Positions 35,266 to 45,206 of a DNA stretch of 64,000 bases are shown here, one piece after another. Position 1 is the first letter of the stretch. Each line of letters begins with the position of its first letter. Both the position numbers and the translations under genes were made by a program. Under the pieces are notes generated by a model. That model searched no databases and was not told the origin of the DNA. It saw only the letters and a program-made list of their open reading frames with translations. The stretch is from Pedobacter sp. MC2016-24 (GTDB lineage: Bacteria; Bacteroidota; Bacteroidia; Sphingobacteriales; Sphingobacteriaceae): the NCBI RefSeq assembly GCF_015223055.1, contig NZ_JADFBX010000005.1:1-64000 (forward strand), read 5' to 3'.

Positions 35266-37179
35266 TTACCGCTGCTGTTCCAGCAAAACATCAATTTGCG
35301 CAGCGAGCTTATGTTCCAGTTCAGCACCTTCAAAACCTATGGTACGGAATTGCATCAAACCATTCTGGTCCAGAACGGCAATTGTAGGAATCACCGTAAA
35401 ACCGACCTTTTCACCAATGTCCGGATCATTGTTAAAATACAATGGAAAGGTGTATTGCGGATTTTTAGCCTCCCAGCCTATCGCATCTTTAATCGTATTT
35501 CTGGCGCCGCTATTGACCACCATAAACATCACTCTTGGATGGTCTTTATATTTATCATAAACTTTTTGCAAATAAGGCATTTCCTGCATACAAGGCACAC
35601 ACCAGGTCGCCCAAAAATCTAGGATGACGATTTTATTCTTCATCATCTCCTTTGTCACAGCCTGTCCCTTCAAATCCATTAGCTTTCCCAGGTCCGGACC
35701 GGGCTTATGCATCATGATCTTTTTCAGCGACGCCTTTAGCTGTGTATTTTTTAATACTTCAAGGGCTTTTACTTTCGTAGTAAAGGCTCCCTCAGCATTA
35801 TTGAATTTACTGAAATTCGTTTTGGCAAGCTTGATGACAGCAGTATCTGAAGGATTTTTTAAAAGCACCTGCCATAAAGCTTCAAAAGCTTGTTCAGGCT
35901 TACCTGTCTGTTCATAGACTTTGGAAACATCGATCAGGCTTTCCCGGTTTGCACCTTGCTTTTCAGCCTGAGCAGCAAAATTTAAGGCTTCTGTCCTATT
36001 GCCCAGATACAGCTTGTTTAAGGCAATGATCGCATATAAAGTTGACTTCGCTTCCGCGATGCCTGTTAACCTGTCACTTTCGGGTACGTATGGCAAAATG
36101 TATCCATATTCAGGAAAATACCGGATTAAGCCTAACGGCCATTGTGCTACCATTTTTAAAGATTTTTCTGCATACGCAATCGCTGTGTCCGGCGCAAGCT
36201 TATTCGCCGTAAGTAAACCTGCAATGTCCTTAAGTTCTTCTGGAGTACGTGGATTTTTTTTGCCTAAACTCCTGCTGGCATGGTATACCGACTTATCGCC
36301 ATTTCCAACAGAAGCATAATGCCTGAACAGTATTTTATGGATTTGCTGTGCGTTTTCATTCCCTTGTTCATCACGCTGCTTAAGTAAAGCTTCCAGTTGG
36401 GCAATCTTCAGACCAGTATCCTGCTCCCTGGCAATGGCCGAAATTTTAAAATCTCTTGCGATTTCTGAATTCGGATAGCGCTGCAACACCATTTTGTAGA
36501 CAGAATCTGTTCTTTTTTCACCAATGGTAAAAAAAGCAGCAGTCACACTATTCAGGTTTGCTGCAACGGTCGGATTTTCTTCAAACTTATCGGAAATGAT
36601 TTGATATACAAGCTCACGCTCCTTTTGTTTATCTGCCGGTGTTTTAGCAAGCGCCATTTTAACCACCTGCAGGTAAACTTTAGCCTCAAAATTATCCGGG
36701 TAAATTTCCAGTTCTTTTTGTAGCAATGCGTATTGCGCGGGACGCAGGTTTGGAGATTTGGGCATTTCTGCGCTCAGGCTGTAAGCCTCATACAAATAGC
36801 TCGACTTTTCTCTTTTATCCCCTTTATAAACCTTGAGGTTATAATGGCGTTCGGCACTGGGCTGGTCGACAAGATCCCCGCTCTGAAAAGTAAAAGAAGC
36901 ATAGGTTGCATAGCGCTGCAGCACGAAAGAAGTTACCCAATCTGCTCCCTGCCTGGTCATTGGCAATTTAAGCGGCAACTCATAAAATCTTGAAAAGGTG
37001 AAGTTCAGGTCAACCGAGCTTGCACCTTTCCCAATTTTGGCACCTGATGCACCTGGATGATAGATGATCGTTACTTTGTCACCCCTTTGCGGGTTTTCTG
37101 GTTTTATTTCAACAACCTGTGCTTGTAGTTGCTGTACTGCAACTACAAGACAGATCATGAGGAACATTTTCTTGATCAT
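35266..37179 (-). CDS. TlpA-like thiol-disulfide protein with helical N-terminal repeats
   Basis: 637 residues with a signal peptide (about 1-20). After a beta-rich N-terminal region (about 25-130), residues 140-480 are helical and resemble TPR repeats, and the C-terminal 140 residues are a thioredoxin fold. The active site is Cys527-Val-Pro-Cys530 in WATWCVPCMQ and the cis-Pro loop is TVIPTIAV. It is the last gene of SusC/D locus 1, twelve bases after susD. TlpA-type partners of such loci act in the periplasm on disulfides; the target is not visible here. Confidence 0.82.
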   Translation of the reverse strand: MIKKMFLMICLVVAVQQLQAQVVEIKPENPQRGDKVTIIYHPGASGAKIGKGASSVDLNFTFSRFYELPLKLPMTRQGADWVTSFVLQRYATYASFTFQSGDLVDQPSAERHYNLKVYKGDKREKSSYLYEAYSLSAEMPKSPNLRPAQYALLQKELEIYPDNFEAKVYLQVVKMALAKTPADKQKERELVYQIISDKFEENPTVAANLNSVTAAFFTIGEKRTDSVYKMVLQRYPNSEIARDFKISAIAREQDTGLKIAQLEALLKQRDEQGNENAQQIHKILFRHYASVGNGDKSVYHASRSLGKKNPRTPEELKDIAGLLTANKLAPDTAIAYAEKSLKMVAQWPLGLIRYFPEYGYILPYVPESDRLTGIAEAKSTLYAIIALNKLYLGNRTEALNFAAQAEKQGANRESLIDVSKVYEQTGKPEQAFEALWQVLLKNPSDTAVIKLAKTNFSKFNNAEGAFTTKVKALEVLKNTQLKASLKKIMMHKPGPDLGKLMDLKGQAVTKEMMKNKIVILDFWATWCVPCMQEMPYLQKVYDKYKDHPRVMFMVVNSGARNTIKDAIGWEAKNPQYTFPLYFNNDPDIGEKVGFTVIPTIAVLDQNGLMQFRTIGFEGAELEHKLAAQIDVLLEQQR

Positions 37180-37190
37180 AGGATTTTTTT

Positions 37191-38636
37191 CTAATTGTAA
37201 CCCGGATTTTGTAACATATTCGGATTGGTCAGCATGGGTTCAGAAGGTATTGGAAACAAAATAGCAGTCGACTTCCAGGCTGTTTTGATGGGAGCCAATA
37301 CATCATCAGCACGGGTTTTTGTCGGATCTCCGGTGACACTTTTCCAACGTTTCAGGTCAAACCAGCGATGTCCCCATTCTGTGAACAGCTCCAGGCGACG
37401 CTCTTTTTCTACCTGCGCCATGGCTGCAGCCTGATCAGCAACCAGTGGTAAAGCTGCCAGACCCGCCCGATCCCGGATGACATCCAGATCTTCTTTCATC
37501 AAAGAAAATTTGTTCTGTTGCGCGCGGGCTTCAGCACGGATCAGATAAGCTTCAGCAAATCTCAATACCATTGAATACTCTGTAGGCGCATTGATTGTAC
37601 CTACCCTTACTTTGTATTTTGCCGGGAAATAATGCGTTACGGGCGGCACAGCTGTGGTTATATACTCACCCACCCAATTTGTTTTGCGCAGATCATTTGT
37701 CCCAAAAGCTTCAACCAGACTTCCGGCTCCTTTGTTTAACCTGTAAAAAGGTGCCCCTGTAGAAAGCAGGGTATTGCCTTCCCAGGTATTTCTACCGGTG
37801 CTGGTATTAATGGACTGCAATTGCCAAACCGCCTCTGAACTGTTCTTTAAAAATACCTTAGTCATGTGGGCAGCATTGTTTGGATCTGGATTTTTAAGCA
37901 ATGCATACCCTGTGGTATTGATCACCTCGGTAGCCTCCTGTTCAGCCAGAGCATTGTTGCCTACATACAGATAAGTTCTGGAGAGCAATAAAGAAGCAGC
38001 CGTTTTATTTGGACGAATCCGTTCTGCATTTCCGGGATATGGCAAGACCAGCAATTTCTTGGCCTCTGTTAAATCATTGATCACAGATGCATATACTTCG
38101 GCTTTGGCCGTTCTAGGTAAACTGGTATTTTTGAGTACATCTGTATCCAGGATCAGGGGTACATCACCAAAAAAATTAACGAGATAAAAATAACAGAAAG
38201 CCCGGATAAACAAGGCTTCTCCCAGGAGTTGATTTTTAACTGCCGGACTTAGCGTTGTCGAAGCATTTACGCCTGCAATCACCGTATTTGCCCGGTAAAT
38301 AAAGCCATATGGCTGCGTCCACATGGTACCTACGTATTGATTACCCGAGGTAACTGCATTATTTTTGAATTCATCAAAAGGTGCAGAGGCTGAAGCATAG
38401 GTAAATTCGTCAGCAGCCATGGCACACATAAATGTAGTAACAACATTGGCAAACTGGTAATTAAACCCGTTCATATCACTGTATATGCCTGTGATGGCCG
38501 CTGTGGCGCTTGCATCATTTACAAACACAACAGAATTTACCAATTGATCCTTAGGAGCTCCGACGTTTACATATTTTTTGCAGGAAACTATTGCACTTAA
38601 AATGGCAATAGACAAAATTGAATATAATATTTTCAT
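37191..38636 (-). CDS. SusD/RagB-family outer-membrane lipoprotein (locus 1)
   Basis: 481 residues with a lipoprotein signal (about 1-19, lipobox AIVSCKK). The chain is TPR-rich and has the family features LLLSRTYLYVGNNALAEQEA, FAEAYLIRAEARAQ near residue 360 and the C-terminal ERRLELFTEWGHRWFDLKRW. SusD proteins bind ligand as the lid of the SusC pore at the outer membrane. It follows the SusC gene by 74 bp. No glycoside hydrolase is nearby, so the ligand may not be a polysaccharide. Confidence 0.93.
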   Translation of the reverse strand: MKILYSILSIAILSAIVSCKKYVNVGAPKDQLVNSVVFVNDASATAAITGIYSDMNGFNYQFANVVTTFMCAMAADEFTYASASAPFDEFKNNAVTSGNQYVGTMWTQPYGFIYRANTVIAGVNASTTLSPAVKNQLLGEALFIRAFCYFYLVNFFGDVPLILDTDVLKNTSLPRTAKAEVYASVINDLTEAKKLLVLPYPGNAERIRPNKTAASLLLSRTYLYVGNNALAEQEATEVINTTGYALLKNPDPNNAAHMTKVFLKNSSEAVWQLQSINTSTGRNTWEGNTLLSTGAPFYRLNKGAGSLVEAFGTNDLRKTNWVGEYITTAVPPVTHYFPAKYKVRVGTINAPTEYSMVLRFAEAYLIRAEARAQQNKFSLMKEDLDVIRDRAGLAALPLVADQAAAMAQVEKERRLELFTEWGHRWFDLKRWKSVTGDPTKTRADDVLAPIKTAWKSTAILFPIPSEPMLTNPNMLQNPGYN

Positions 38637-38710
38637 CAGTATATATTTTTAGTTGTTATGAAGCTTGCAATGCAGGCCATGTTTGACCAGCTATTGCTTG
38701 CCGGTATGTA

Positions 38711-41700
38711 TTAAAATGCCAATTGTAAACCTGCCGTATAAACCCTTAGTGGTGGCAGTGCATAACCCTTGGTTTCCGGATCAAAACCATCATACGAGGT
38801 GATGGTAAATAGGTTTTGTCCCTGAACATATACACTTAAATTATTAAATTTCCGGTTTTTTAAAAGGTCAGATAAATTGTATTTGAGGGAAACATTTTTA
38901 AGCCTGATGAATGAAGCATCAACCCAGTTTGCGTTAGAAAGTCTGTATTGATTCTGATAAGCATTAAAGATCGCTTTGCCTGAAGTTGTACTTGCTCCGG
39001 GAATGGTCGCTTCCTGACCTTCAGTTTTCCACCTATCCAGCGCGCTCGCATCCTTGTTCTTTAAATAGCCATTTGAATAGGTCAGATAGCCATAATTTAA
39101 GCCCGGACCTTCCTGTTTGGCGAATTGGAAAAAGAAATCCAGACTAAAGTTTTTATAGCTCATGCTGTTTTGCAAGCCCCCATAAAACTTTGGCATGGTA
39201 TTACCCATAACAACCATATCCTTAATATCGGTAAGCGCCCCATCGCCATTAACATCCCTAAACTGAGGAACACCTGTTGCAGGGTCTATGCTCAAAAAAT
39301 CATAGCCTTTAACAAGGGTTAGCGGCTGGCCAATGACATAGACGTTGGCATTGGAGGAATTCGCAAGATCCGGATAGGACAATAACTTATTTCTGGCGAT
39401 GGTCAGATTGGCTGAAGTCGTCCAGTTAAAGGCCTTACCGCGGATGTTGGCCGAGGTCAGCTCAAACTCAAAGCCCTGGTTCTGTACAACCGCAGGTAGA
39501 TTTGCCGTATACTGTGTAAATCCCGATTGCGAGGAAAGGGTATAACCGATGAGTTGATTACCTGAACGGGTCCGATAAAAATTGGCAGTCAGTAAAAACC
39601 GATCTGCAACAAATCCCAAATCAATACCTGCTTCAAGCTTTTTGTTTACTTCCCAACTGTAATCCGGATTGGGGAAACGGCTTGGATAAATTCCTGCAGT
39701 ACCACCATAAGGAAGACTGGTAGATGACCAGCTGTCAAGATACTTGTAGTTTCCAATCTGATCGTTACCCACAGTACCATAACTTCCCCTTAGTTTTGCA
39801 AACGACAAGACATGCAGGTTATCTTTCACAAAGGATTCATTGCTGATTAACCAGGCTGCACCAACAGCACCAAAATTACCAAATCGCTTGCCTGGCCCAA
39901 ATCTGGAAGAACCATCTCTTCTAAATGTCCCGTTGATGATATACTTTTCCTCCCAATTGTAGGTTAACCTTCCGAAAACAGAAGCATATCTATATTTGGA
40001 GTACATATAAGTGCGCGGCGTTACCACTGTTGCGGCTTTAATATTCTCCAATTGTTCATCACTGATGTAACCACCACCTACTAAGGACTGGGCTTCTGTT
40101 ACGCTATGCTGGAAGGTACTTCCGGCCAAAGCAGAAAGGTTTCCTTTACCCAATTTAACGGTATAGTCCAGTTGTGGTTCAAGGATATAAGAGTTTAAGG
40201 AACCATTGCCATAATTGGCCGTACTCCCACTATAACTGGCAGGGTTGAAACTGATTTTAGGTAAGGTCTGGAGTTGCTTCGAATCCATGCGGTTATAACC
40301 CGCACTTAACTTTGCATTTAGACCGTTAATGATGGTGTAGCTGAGTGAGGTATTGGCAAATAAATTATTGGTATTGGTCACATTTTTCCGTTCCAATAAA
40401 GCAAAAGGATTCTGCTCGATTGTATTGAACCAGAAATAATTACCCTGGGCATCATAAATAGGCATGTTCGGTACCAGGTTAAATGAACCTGCGAGATCCG
40501 TGATTGCTGCATTGTTCTCGTCCAGGGCATATTTTATCGAAGTAGTCAACCTAAACTTATTGTCTTTCGAGTTATAGTTCAGGGAAGAATTCAATGCCCC
40601 TCTTTTGTACCCGGTATTCCCCGGCAAAACTGATTTTTCATTACGGTATGTCCCGCCGATTAAAAAATTGGTTTGTTCCGTTCCACCGCTTAAACTGAGC
40701 TGTGCTTCTGTTAAGTTTGCCGATTTACCAAATAATTTTTCCTGCCAGTTCTGATCCAGATTCGGATCCCACTGAAAATCCGGAGCCTGGGCATCCGTCG
40801 GGGTTATGCCATCATTTTTGAAAGCCTCGCGCCGCAATTCCAGGTACTCAGCTGTACTGAGCATGTCTACCTTGTGGCTCACTGAAGACACCCCCTGGTA
40901 TATATTAAACTTTGTTTCCGCTTTGCCGGATTTTCCTTTTTTGGTCGTGATCAGGATGACACCATTTGCTCCCCTTGAACCGTAAATCGACGTTGCATCG
41001 GCATCTTTCAGCACATCGATCCGTTCAATATCGGCAGGATTGATGCTGCTTAATGGACTTTGGGTTCCGTTTGCTCCATTAAACTGGCTCAAACTTTCTG
41101 AGATAAATGGAATTCCATCTACAATATACAAAGGTGAGTTACCTGAAGAAATCGAGTTTTGTCCACGCAAACGCACATTATAGCCTGAACCCGGGTAACC
41201 AGTAACTGCAGAGATATCAAGCCCTGCAACCCGCCCCTGTAATGCGGCAAGCGGATCGGTAACAGGCTGGTTTGCGATATCTTTTGAGGTTAAAGACGAT
41301 ACTGAACCGGTATTATTCCTTTTGGTTGTTGTTCCATATCCGATAACGACAACCGCATCCAGCGTACCCACATCTGGTTTCAAAGAAACATTCGTCATCC
41401 GCCCGTTCTTTACCGGGGCTTCTGCCGTAACATAACCGATATAGCTAAAAACAAGAACGGCATTTTCATCAGGTACCTGTATGATGTATTTACCCTGGTT
41501 ATCTGTAGTCACGCCTTTATTTGTACCCTTAATCTTCACAGATACACCTGGCAGCGGAAGTTGATGCTCATCTGTAACCAATCCATTGATGTAAACATCC
41601 TGAATGGTCGCATGCTGCGTTTCAGCTGCAAGTTTGAAAATAATGACACTGTTGTTGACTTGTTTATAACTTAAGCCCGTTCCCTTTAAGAGTTCGTCCA

Positions 41701-42031
41701 GCGTATTTTTCACAGAACGTTGTTCTTCACTCAGGCGCAGGTTTTTAAACGCAGAGATCAGCTCATTGCGGTACGCAAATCTGAAATCCGTTTGCTTTTC
41801 AATCTGGGAGAATGCACTGCGAAGTGTTCCATTGTTTACGCCAACAGAGACTTTCACATCTGTGAGGGTTTGTGCGGAACCGGTAGAAGCCGTTAGGCTA
41901 CCAATCGTAAAAAAGATGACCAATAAAAGGATCGCGTTCACTTTCATAAAAAATTTTAATTTTTTAATATTAAACGGAGCATAAAATGCCGGAACACACC
42001 GGCTTGCAAAACGAGTAGAATTGTAATACAT
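38711..42031 (-). CDS. SusC/RagA TonB-dependent transporter with STN domain (locus 1)
   Basis: 1106 residues from the first Met, although the signal proper starts near 41947 (MKVNAILLLVIFF). An STN secretin/TonB N-terminal domain (about 60-120) lets it talk to FecR. A carboxypeptidase-like beta domain (about 145-220), the TonB plug (VVIGYGTTTKRNNTGSVSSL, then SIYGSRGANGVILITTKKG) and a long barrel follow, with a terminal aromatic strand. It imports a ligand captured by SusD, powered by TonB. The STN domain predicts induction through FecR and the ECF sigma factor upstream. Confidence 0.94.
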   Translation of the reverse strand: MYYNSTRFASRCVPAFYAPFNIKKLKFFMKVNAILLLVIFFTIGSLTASTGSAQTLTDVKVSVGVNNGTLRSAFSQIEKQTDFRFAYRNELISAFKNLRLSEEQRSVKNTLDELLKGTGLSYKQVNNSVIIFKLAAETQHATIQDVYINGLVTDEHQLPLPGVSVKIKGTNKGVTTDNQGKYIIQVPDENAVLVFSYIGYVTAEAPVKNGRMTNVSLKPDVGTLDAVVVIGYGTTTKRNNTGSVSSLTSKDIANQPVTDPLAALQGRVAGLDISAVTGYPGSGYNVRLRGQNSISSGNSPLYIVDGIPFISESLSQFNGANGTQSPLSSINPADIERIDVLKDADATSIYGSRGANGVILITTKKGKSGKAETKFNIYQGVSSVSHKVDMLSTAEYLELRREAFKNDGITPTDAQAPDFQWDPNLDQNWQEKLFGKSANLTEAQLSLSGGTEQTNFLIGGTYRNEKSVLPGNTGYKRGALNSSLNYNSKDNKFRLTTSIKYALDENNAAITDLAGSFNLVPNMPIYDAQGNYFWFNTIEQNPFALLERKNVTNTNNLFANTSLSYTIINGLNAKLSAGYNRMDSKQLQTLPKISFNPASYSGSTANYGNGSLNSYILEPQLDYTVKLGKGNLSALAGSTFQHSVTEAQSLVGGGYISDEQLENIKAATVVTPRTYMYSKYRYASVFGRLTYNWEEKYIINGTFRRDGSSRFGPGKRFGNFGAVGAAWLISNESFVKDNLHVLSFAKLRGSYGTVGNDQIGNYKYLDSWSSTSLPYGGTAGIYPSRFPNPDYSWEVNKKLEAGIDLGFVADRFLLTANFYRTRSGNQLIGYTLSSQSGFTQYTANLPAVVQNQGFEFELTSANIRGKAFNWTTSANLTIARNKLLSYPDLANSSNANVYVIGQPLTLVKGYDFLSIDPATGVPQFRDVNGDGALTDIKDMVVMGNTMPKFYGGLQNSMSYKNFSLDFFFQFAKQEGPGLNYGYLTYSNGYLKNKDASALDRWKTEGQEATIPGASTTSGKAIFNAYQNQYRLSNANWVDASFIRLKNVSLKYNLSDLLKNRKFNNLSVYVQGQNLFTITSYDGFDPETKGYALPPLRVYTAGLQLAF

Positions 42032-42077
42032 TGCGTTGGTTTTAGTTTGAACTGAAAGGAAAATTTAAGACCGCTTT

Positions 42078-42105
42078 GCAAACTCCGGTTGCCGCCGGGG
42101 TTTGC
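42078..42105. other. Hairpin in the fecR-susC gap of locus 1
   Basis: GCAAAC-t-CCGG (42078-42088) pairs with CCGG-g-GTTTGC (42095-42105) around a six-base loop. The T run follows on the plus side, so on the leftward transcript the stem is preceded by A residues, not followed by U. It therefore does not look like a normal terminator; processing, or stabilising of the susC mRNA, is possible. Confidence 0.5.
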
Positions 42106-42175
42106 TTTTTAGTCTGCGTATTTAAACAAGGGCGAAGCTTTATTCCTCATGGTATGGTTTAGGTTGGTTATAGGT

Positions 42176-43180
42176 TTAACATCCTGGTCCGTCAATCTGA
42201 ACCAGGTTATCTTTTAAAGTCAATGTTGCCCCGGTAATTTCTCCAACTACCTTTAACACCTGACTAATGTCATTTTTATTCAGAAATGCCGCTGTAAACC
42301 GGCAAGCCTTCACTTTTTCATTTTCAAATTGAACTTTTACAGCATAGCGCTCAGCAATAATACCGGCGGCTTCCGCTAAGGTAATGTCATCCATGATGAG
42401 GTCATGTTTTTTCCATTCCAGGGCCGCCACAGCATTTACTTTTAATTTTACGGCCGAACCTGCTTTTGCATTCCACGACAATTGTTGATCGGGTGTTAAA
42501 ACCGCAAGCGTTTTTTGCTCATCTTCTACCTTGACTTTACCCCGCGTTACGGTAACCACCACCAATTGATTGGCCGCATCGGCCTTGATGTTAAATGCAG
42601 TACCCAGAACTGTAGTTTTGATTTTACCCGTATGGATGACAAAGGGATGTTTAGGATCATGCTTAATATCGAAGTAGCCTTCGCCAATCAATGTGACCTC
42701 ACGCAATGCTTTACCTTCAAATGAATCTGCATACTCAAGATGGCTATCCTGATTGAGTTGTACCGAACTTCCATCTGGCAATTTGATCCATTTGTGCGCC
42801 GTATGTTGGTGTTTAACCGGGTTTTCTGTTTTTAACATGGATGTTTCATTCTTCGGACCAGCAGGTTGATTTAACCATACCGCCAGGCTGCCCACCAGCA
42901 ACACCGCAGCTGCAATGCCCAACCATTTCCAGGAATGTTTTTTTACAGGATCGGGCTGAAGCGCAATTTTTTGTTTGATCTTCTGAAGCAGTTCAGCTTC
43001 ATTGAGCTCAGGCTCTGTAAATTTACCATCGGTAAATAATGCCTGTGATGTTTCCATTGCTTCACGCCATTCGGCTTCATAACCTCCTGACCTGATCAGC
43101 TCCTGTACCTGAGCAATCTCTTCCGTACTGCAACGGTTAAGAATAAAATTTTTAAATAATTGTATGACCGGTTTTTCCAA
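42176..43180 (-). CDS. FecR-family anti-sigma factor (locus 1)
   Basis: 334 residues. An N-terminal cytosolic sigma-binding region (about 1-80) is followed by a single membrane helix (WLGIAAAVLLVGSLAVWL, about 85-102) and a periplasmic FecR domain. The domain has IKLPDGSSVQLNQDSHLEYADSF and VLGTAFNIKADAANQLV, and a C-terminal DUF4974-type part follows (LAEAAGIIAERYAVKVQFEN). It should hold the ECF sigma factor until the SusC STN domain signals ligand. It stops 144 bases before the SusC start, with a hairpin between. Confidence 0.92.
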   Translation of the reverse strand: MEKPVIQLFKNFILNRCSTEEIAQVQELIRSGGYEAEWREAMETSQALFTDGKFTEPELNEAELLQKIKQKIALQPDPVKKHSWKWLGIAAAVLLVGSLAVWLNQPAGPKNETSMLKTENPVKHQHTAHKWIKLPDGSSVQLNQDSHLEYADSFEGKALREVTLIGEGYFDIKHDPKHPFVIHTGKIKTTVLGTAFNIKADAANQLVVVTVTRGKVKVEDEQKTLAVLTPDQQLSWNAKAGSAVKLKVNAVAALEWKKHDLIMDDITLAEAAGIIAERYAVKVQFENEKVKACRFTAAFLNKNDISQVLKVVGEITGATLTLKDNLVQIDGPGC

Positions 43181-43275
43181 TTTACACCCTGTTTAATAGT
43201 AATACAATTAACATAGGGGGTACATGTACTCCGCTTAAAAATAATTTATACTTTTTTAAGGTGTGCCTGAGCAGA

Positions 43276-43857
43276 TTAGCTGCGATGGATAAATAGCAGC
43301 AATAAAGCGCCATTTTTAACCATAAAATCTTTGATTGTCCGGATGGCCTTCACCATCTGACTATTTACAGTGCTGTCTTTAATGCCTAATTTCTCGGCTG
43401 CCTGCTTATAGGTATAACCCGAATTGTGGCAAAGGTTATAGATAAGTTTACGCTGCGGTGGAAGCTGGTTGATGGCCTGATTGATGAATGCCCGCGTTTC
43501 CTTGTGTTCTGTATACTGCAAGCCATTTTCTGATTGATGAATCGCATTTTCAGCAATTTCATCCGAGATCCAGACTTCACGTGAAGCGCGTTTGATGACA
43601 TTCAAGGCCTGGTTTTTTGCAATTGTGAACAAATAAGCCTGGATTGACCGGTCTGTATGGATCAATGCACGATGTTCCCACAGTTTAACAAAGGTATTTT
43701 GAGTGACATCTTCCGCCAGTTCAGCAGATTTGAGGATACTTAGCGCATAGGCATAGATTTTCCTTACGTACAGGTTGTACAATTGCTCAAAGGCATTTTC
43801 ATCCTGTAGTTTAAGTTTTTCCAACAATGCGATTTCACTGGTACTCCCCAACCCCAT
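43276..43857 (-). CDS. ECF sigma-70 factor (locus 1)
   Basis: 193 residues. Sigma region 2 spans about residues 20-90 (FEQLYNLYVRKIYAYALSILKSAELAEDVTQNTFVKLWEH) and region 4 about 125-180 (LPPQRKLIYNLCHNSGYTYKQAAEKLGIKDSTVNSQMVKAI). A short hydrophobic tail ends the chain, as in many Bacteroidota ECF factors. It should direct transcription of its own SusC/D locus when freed by FecR, which starts 95 bases downstream. Confidence 0.93.
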   Translation of the reverse strand: MGLGSTSEIALLEKLKLQDENAFEQLYNLYVRKIYAYALSILKSAELAEDVTQNTFVKLWEHRALIHTDRSIQAYLFTIAKNQALNVIKRASREVWISDEIAENAIHQSENGLQYTEHKETRAFINQAINQLPPQRKLIYNLCHNSGYTYKQAAEKLGIKDSTVNSQMVKAIRTIKDFMVKNGALLLLFIHRS

Positions 43858-43944
43858 AGTCTACAAATCTAGTAGATTTTAATTCAAAAGCTTGACTTTT
43901 CGATTATTATTGGGAAAGTTACATAAATTTAACAGTATTCAAAA

Positions 43945-44002
43945 GTCAGCACCAAATTGTGGGTTGCCGCTCACTAGTGCGACTCCCCACAACCTGGCTG
44001 AC
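43945..44002 (-). terminator. Nested hairpin ending locus 2
   Basis: GTCAG..CCA (43945-43954) with TGG-CTGAC (43995-44002) encloses TTGTGGG (43957-43963) with CCCACAA (43986-43992). Read leftward from the TlpA gene that stops at 44028, the stem ends in CTGACTTTTG, so it is a plausible intrinsic terminator between the two SusC/D loci. The loop contains an eight-base palindrome. Confidence 0.5.
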
Positions 44003-44027
44003 CCTAGAGGTGATTCATGCTTTATGA

Positions 44028-45170
44028 TCAATTCAGCAACGCTGCAAGTTTTTCATTCAGCACTTCACCCATCAAATGGGAACCAATAATTTTTCCGTCC
44101 GGACCAATCAGAAAGTTAGCAGGAACTCCGGTAATTCCATATACTTTCCTTGCTTCATTATCCCAACCCTTCAGATCAGAAACCTGAGGCCAGGTTAACC
44201 CATCTTTTTTAATGGCTTCAAGCCACTTGGCTTTATCACTATCTACGGATACGCCAAGGATTTCAAATCCCTTTGATTTGAACTTAGCATATTGTTTTAA
44301 GAGATTGGGACTTTCTGCACGACATGGAGAACACCAACTGGCCCAGAATTCTACCAATACATATTTCCCCTTAAAGTCTGATAAAGCCAAGGGCTTTCCA
44401 TTCACATCATTCTGGATAAAGTTGGGTGCACTTACACCCAATGCAGTTACAGCATGTGCATTTAACAATTTGTATAAACTCTGCCCACTATAAGAAAGGC
44501 GGAGCTTGTCATTCAATTTATTGAATATAGGAAGCGCGACTTCCGACTTTACTGAATATCCGCCCACAAGCTCAGATAATGCCTGTAAGGAGAAATAAGC
44601 GTTTGGATTTGCTTTGGCAAAAGCCAGCATTTTCTCGCCTCTGGATTTTCTGAATGCCTGCACTTGTTTATCCAGCACCTTAAAATAAAGTGTATCGGCT
44701 TGTTGTTCGGGAGTAGCACGATGAATGGCCACATTCGCATGATGGTGCACGGTCATCACAGTTGGTCCAACTTCCTGATCAAAAGCTTTCATTTCTTCAT
44801 AAACTTTTGAGCCTTTCCAATGCGCATTATAAAGTGAATCTGCAGAATTAATCTGGATATTTTCCTGACCAAAACTCACATAGATTACATCACCTAAGCC
44901 TTTAGTACCATAAATTTCCTTATCCCTGATCCCTTCACGAGACAAGGTCATTCTTCCGCTGGCATAACCAGCGATGTTACCTGTAAATTTAAATGTCCCG
45001 TTCAGCAATTCACAGGAATCAGTCCCCCCCTTACCTTCTGAATTGTAGTCCAGGTAAATTTTTGCTGGTTTATTTAAGTTCCCGATTTTACCACTGATGG
45101 TAAAGTTGGGTGTTTGTGCTATGGCCAGGATGGGTAATAAAGTGGCCAGCATTAAAATTTTTAGTTTCAT
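44028..45170 (-). CDS. TlpA-family thiol-disulfide protein with DUF4369 domain
   Basis: 380 residues with a signal peptide (about 1-18). The N-terminal DUF4369-like domain (about 24-110) starts FTISGKIGNLNKPAKIYLDY, a helical middle follows, and a thioredoxin domain occupies about 240-380. Its active site is Cys280-Ser-Pro-Cys283 in FWASWCSPCRAE, with the cis-Pro loop TGVPANFL. Family members are secreted reductants or oxidoreductases. It is the last gene of SusC/D locus 2; locus 1 ends with a TlpA protein too, so the pairing is not chance. Confidence 0.88.
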   Translation of the reverse strand: MKLKILMLATLLPILAIAQTPNFTISGKIGNLNKPAKIYLDYNSEGKGGTDSCELLNGTFKFTGNIAGYASGRMTLSREGIRDKEIYGTKGLGDVIYVSFGQENIQINSADSLYNAHWKGSKVYEEMKAFDQEVGPTVMTVHHHANVAIHRATPEQQADTLYFKVLDKQVQAFRKSRGEKMLAFAKANPNAYFSLQALSELVGGYSVKSEVALPIFNKLNDKLRLSYSGQSLYKLLNAHAVTALGVSAPNFIQNDVNGKPLALSDFKGKYVLVEFWASWCSPCRAESPNLLKQYAKFKSKGFEILGVSVDSDKAKWLEAIKKDGLTWPQVSDLKGWDNEARKVYGITGVPANFLIGPDGKIIGSHLMGEVLNEKLAALLN

Positions 45171-45206
45171 GATTGTTGTATTTTTAGCTATTTCTTGTTA
45201 GAAAAG

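Noticed and set aside
45023-45029. Seven-C tract in the DUF4369/TlpA gene as a phase-variation site
   Set aside because: Seven bases is short for slippage, and the Gly-Gly codons explain it.
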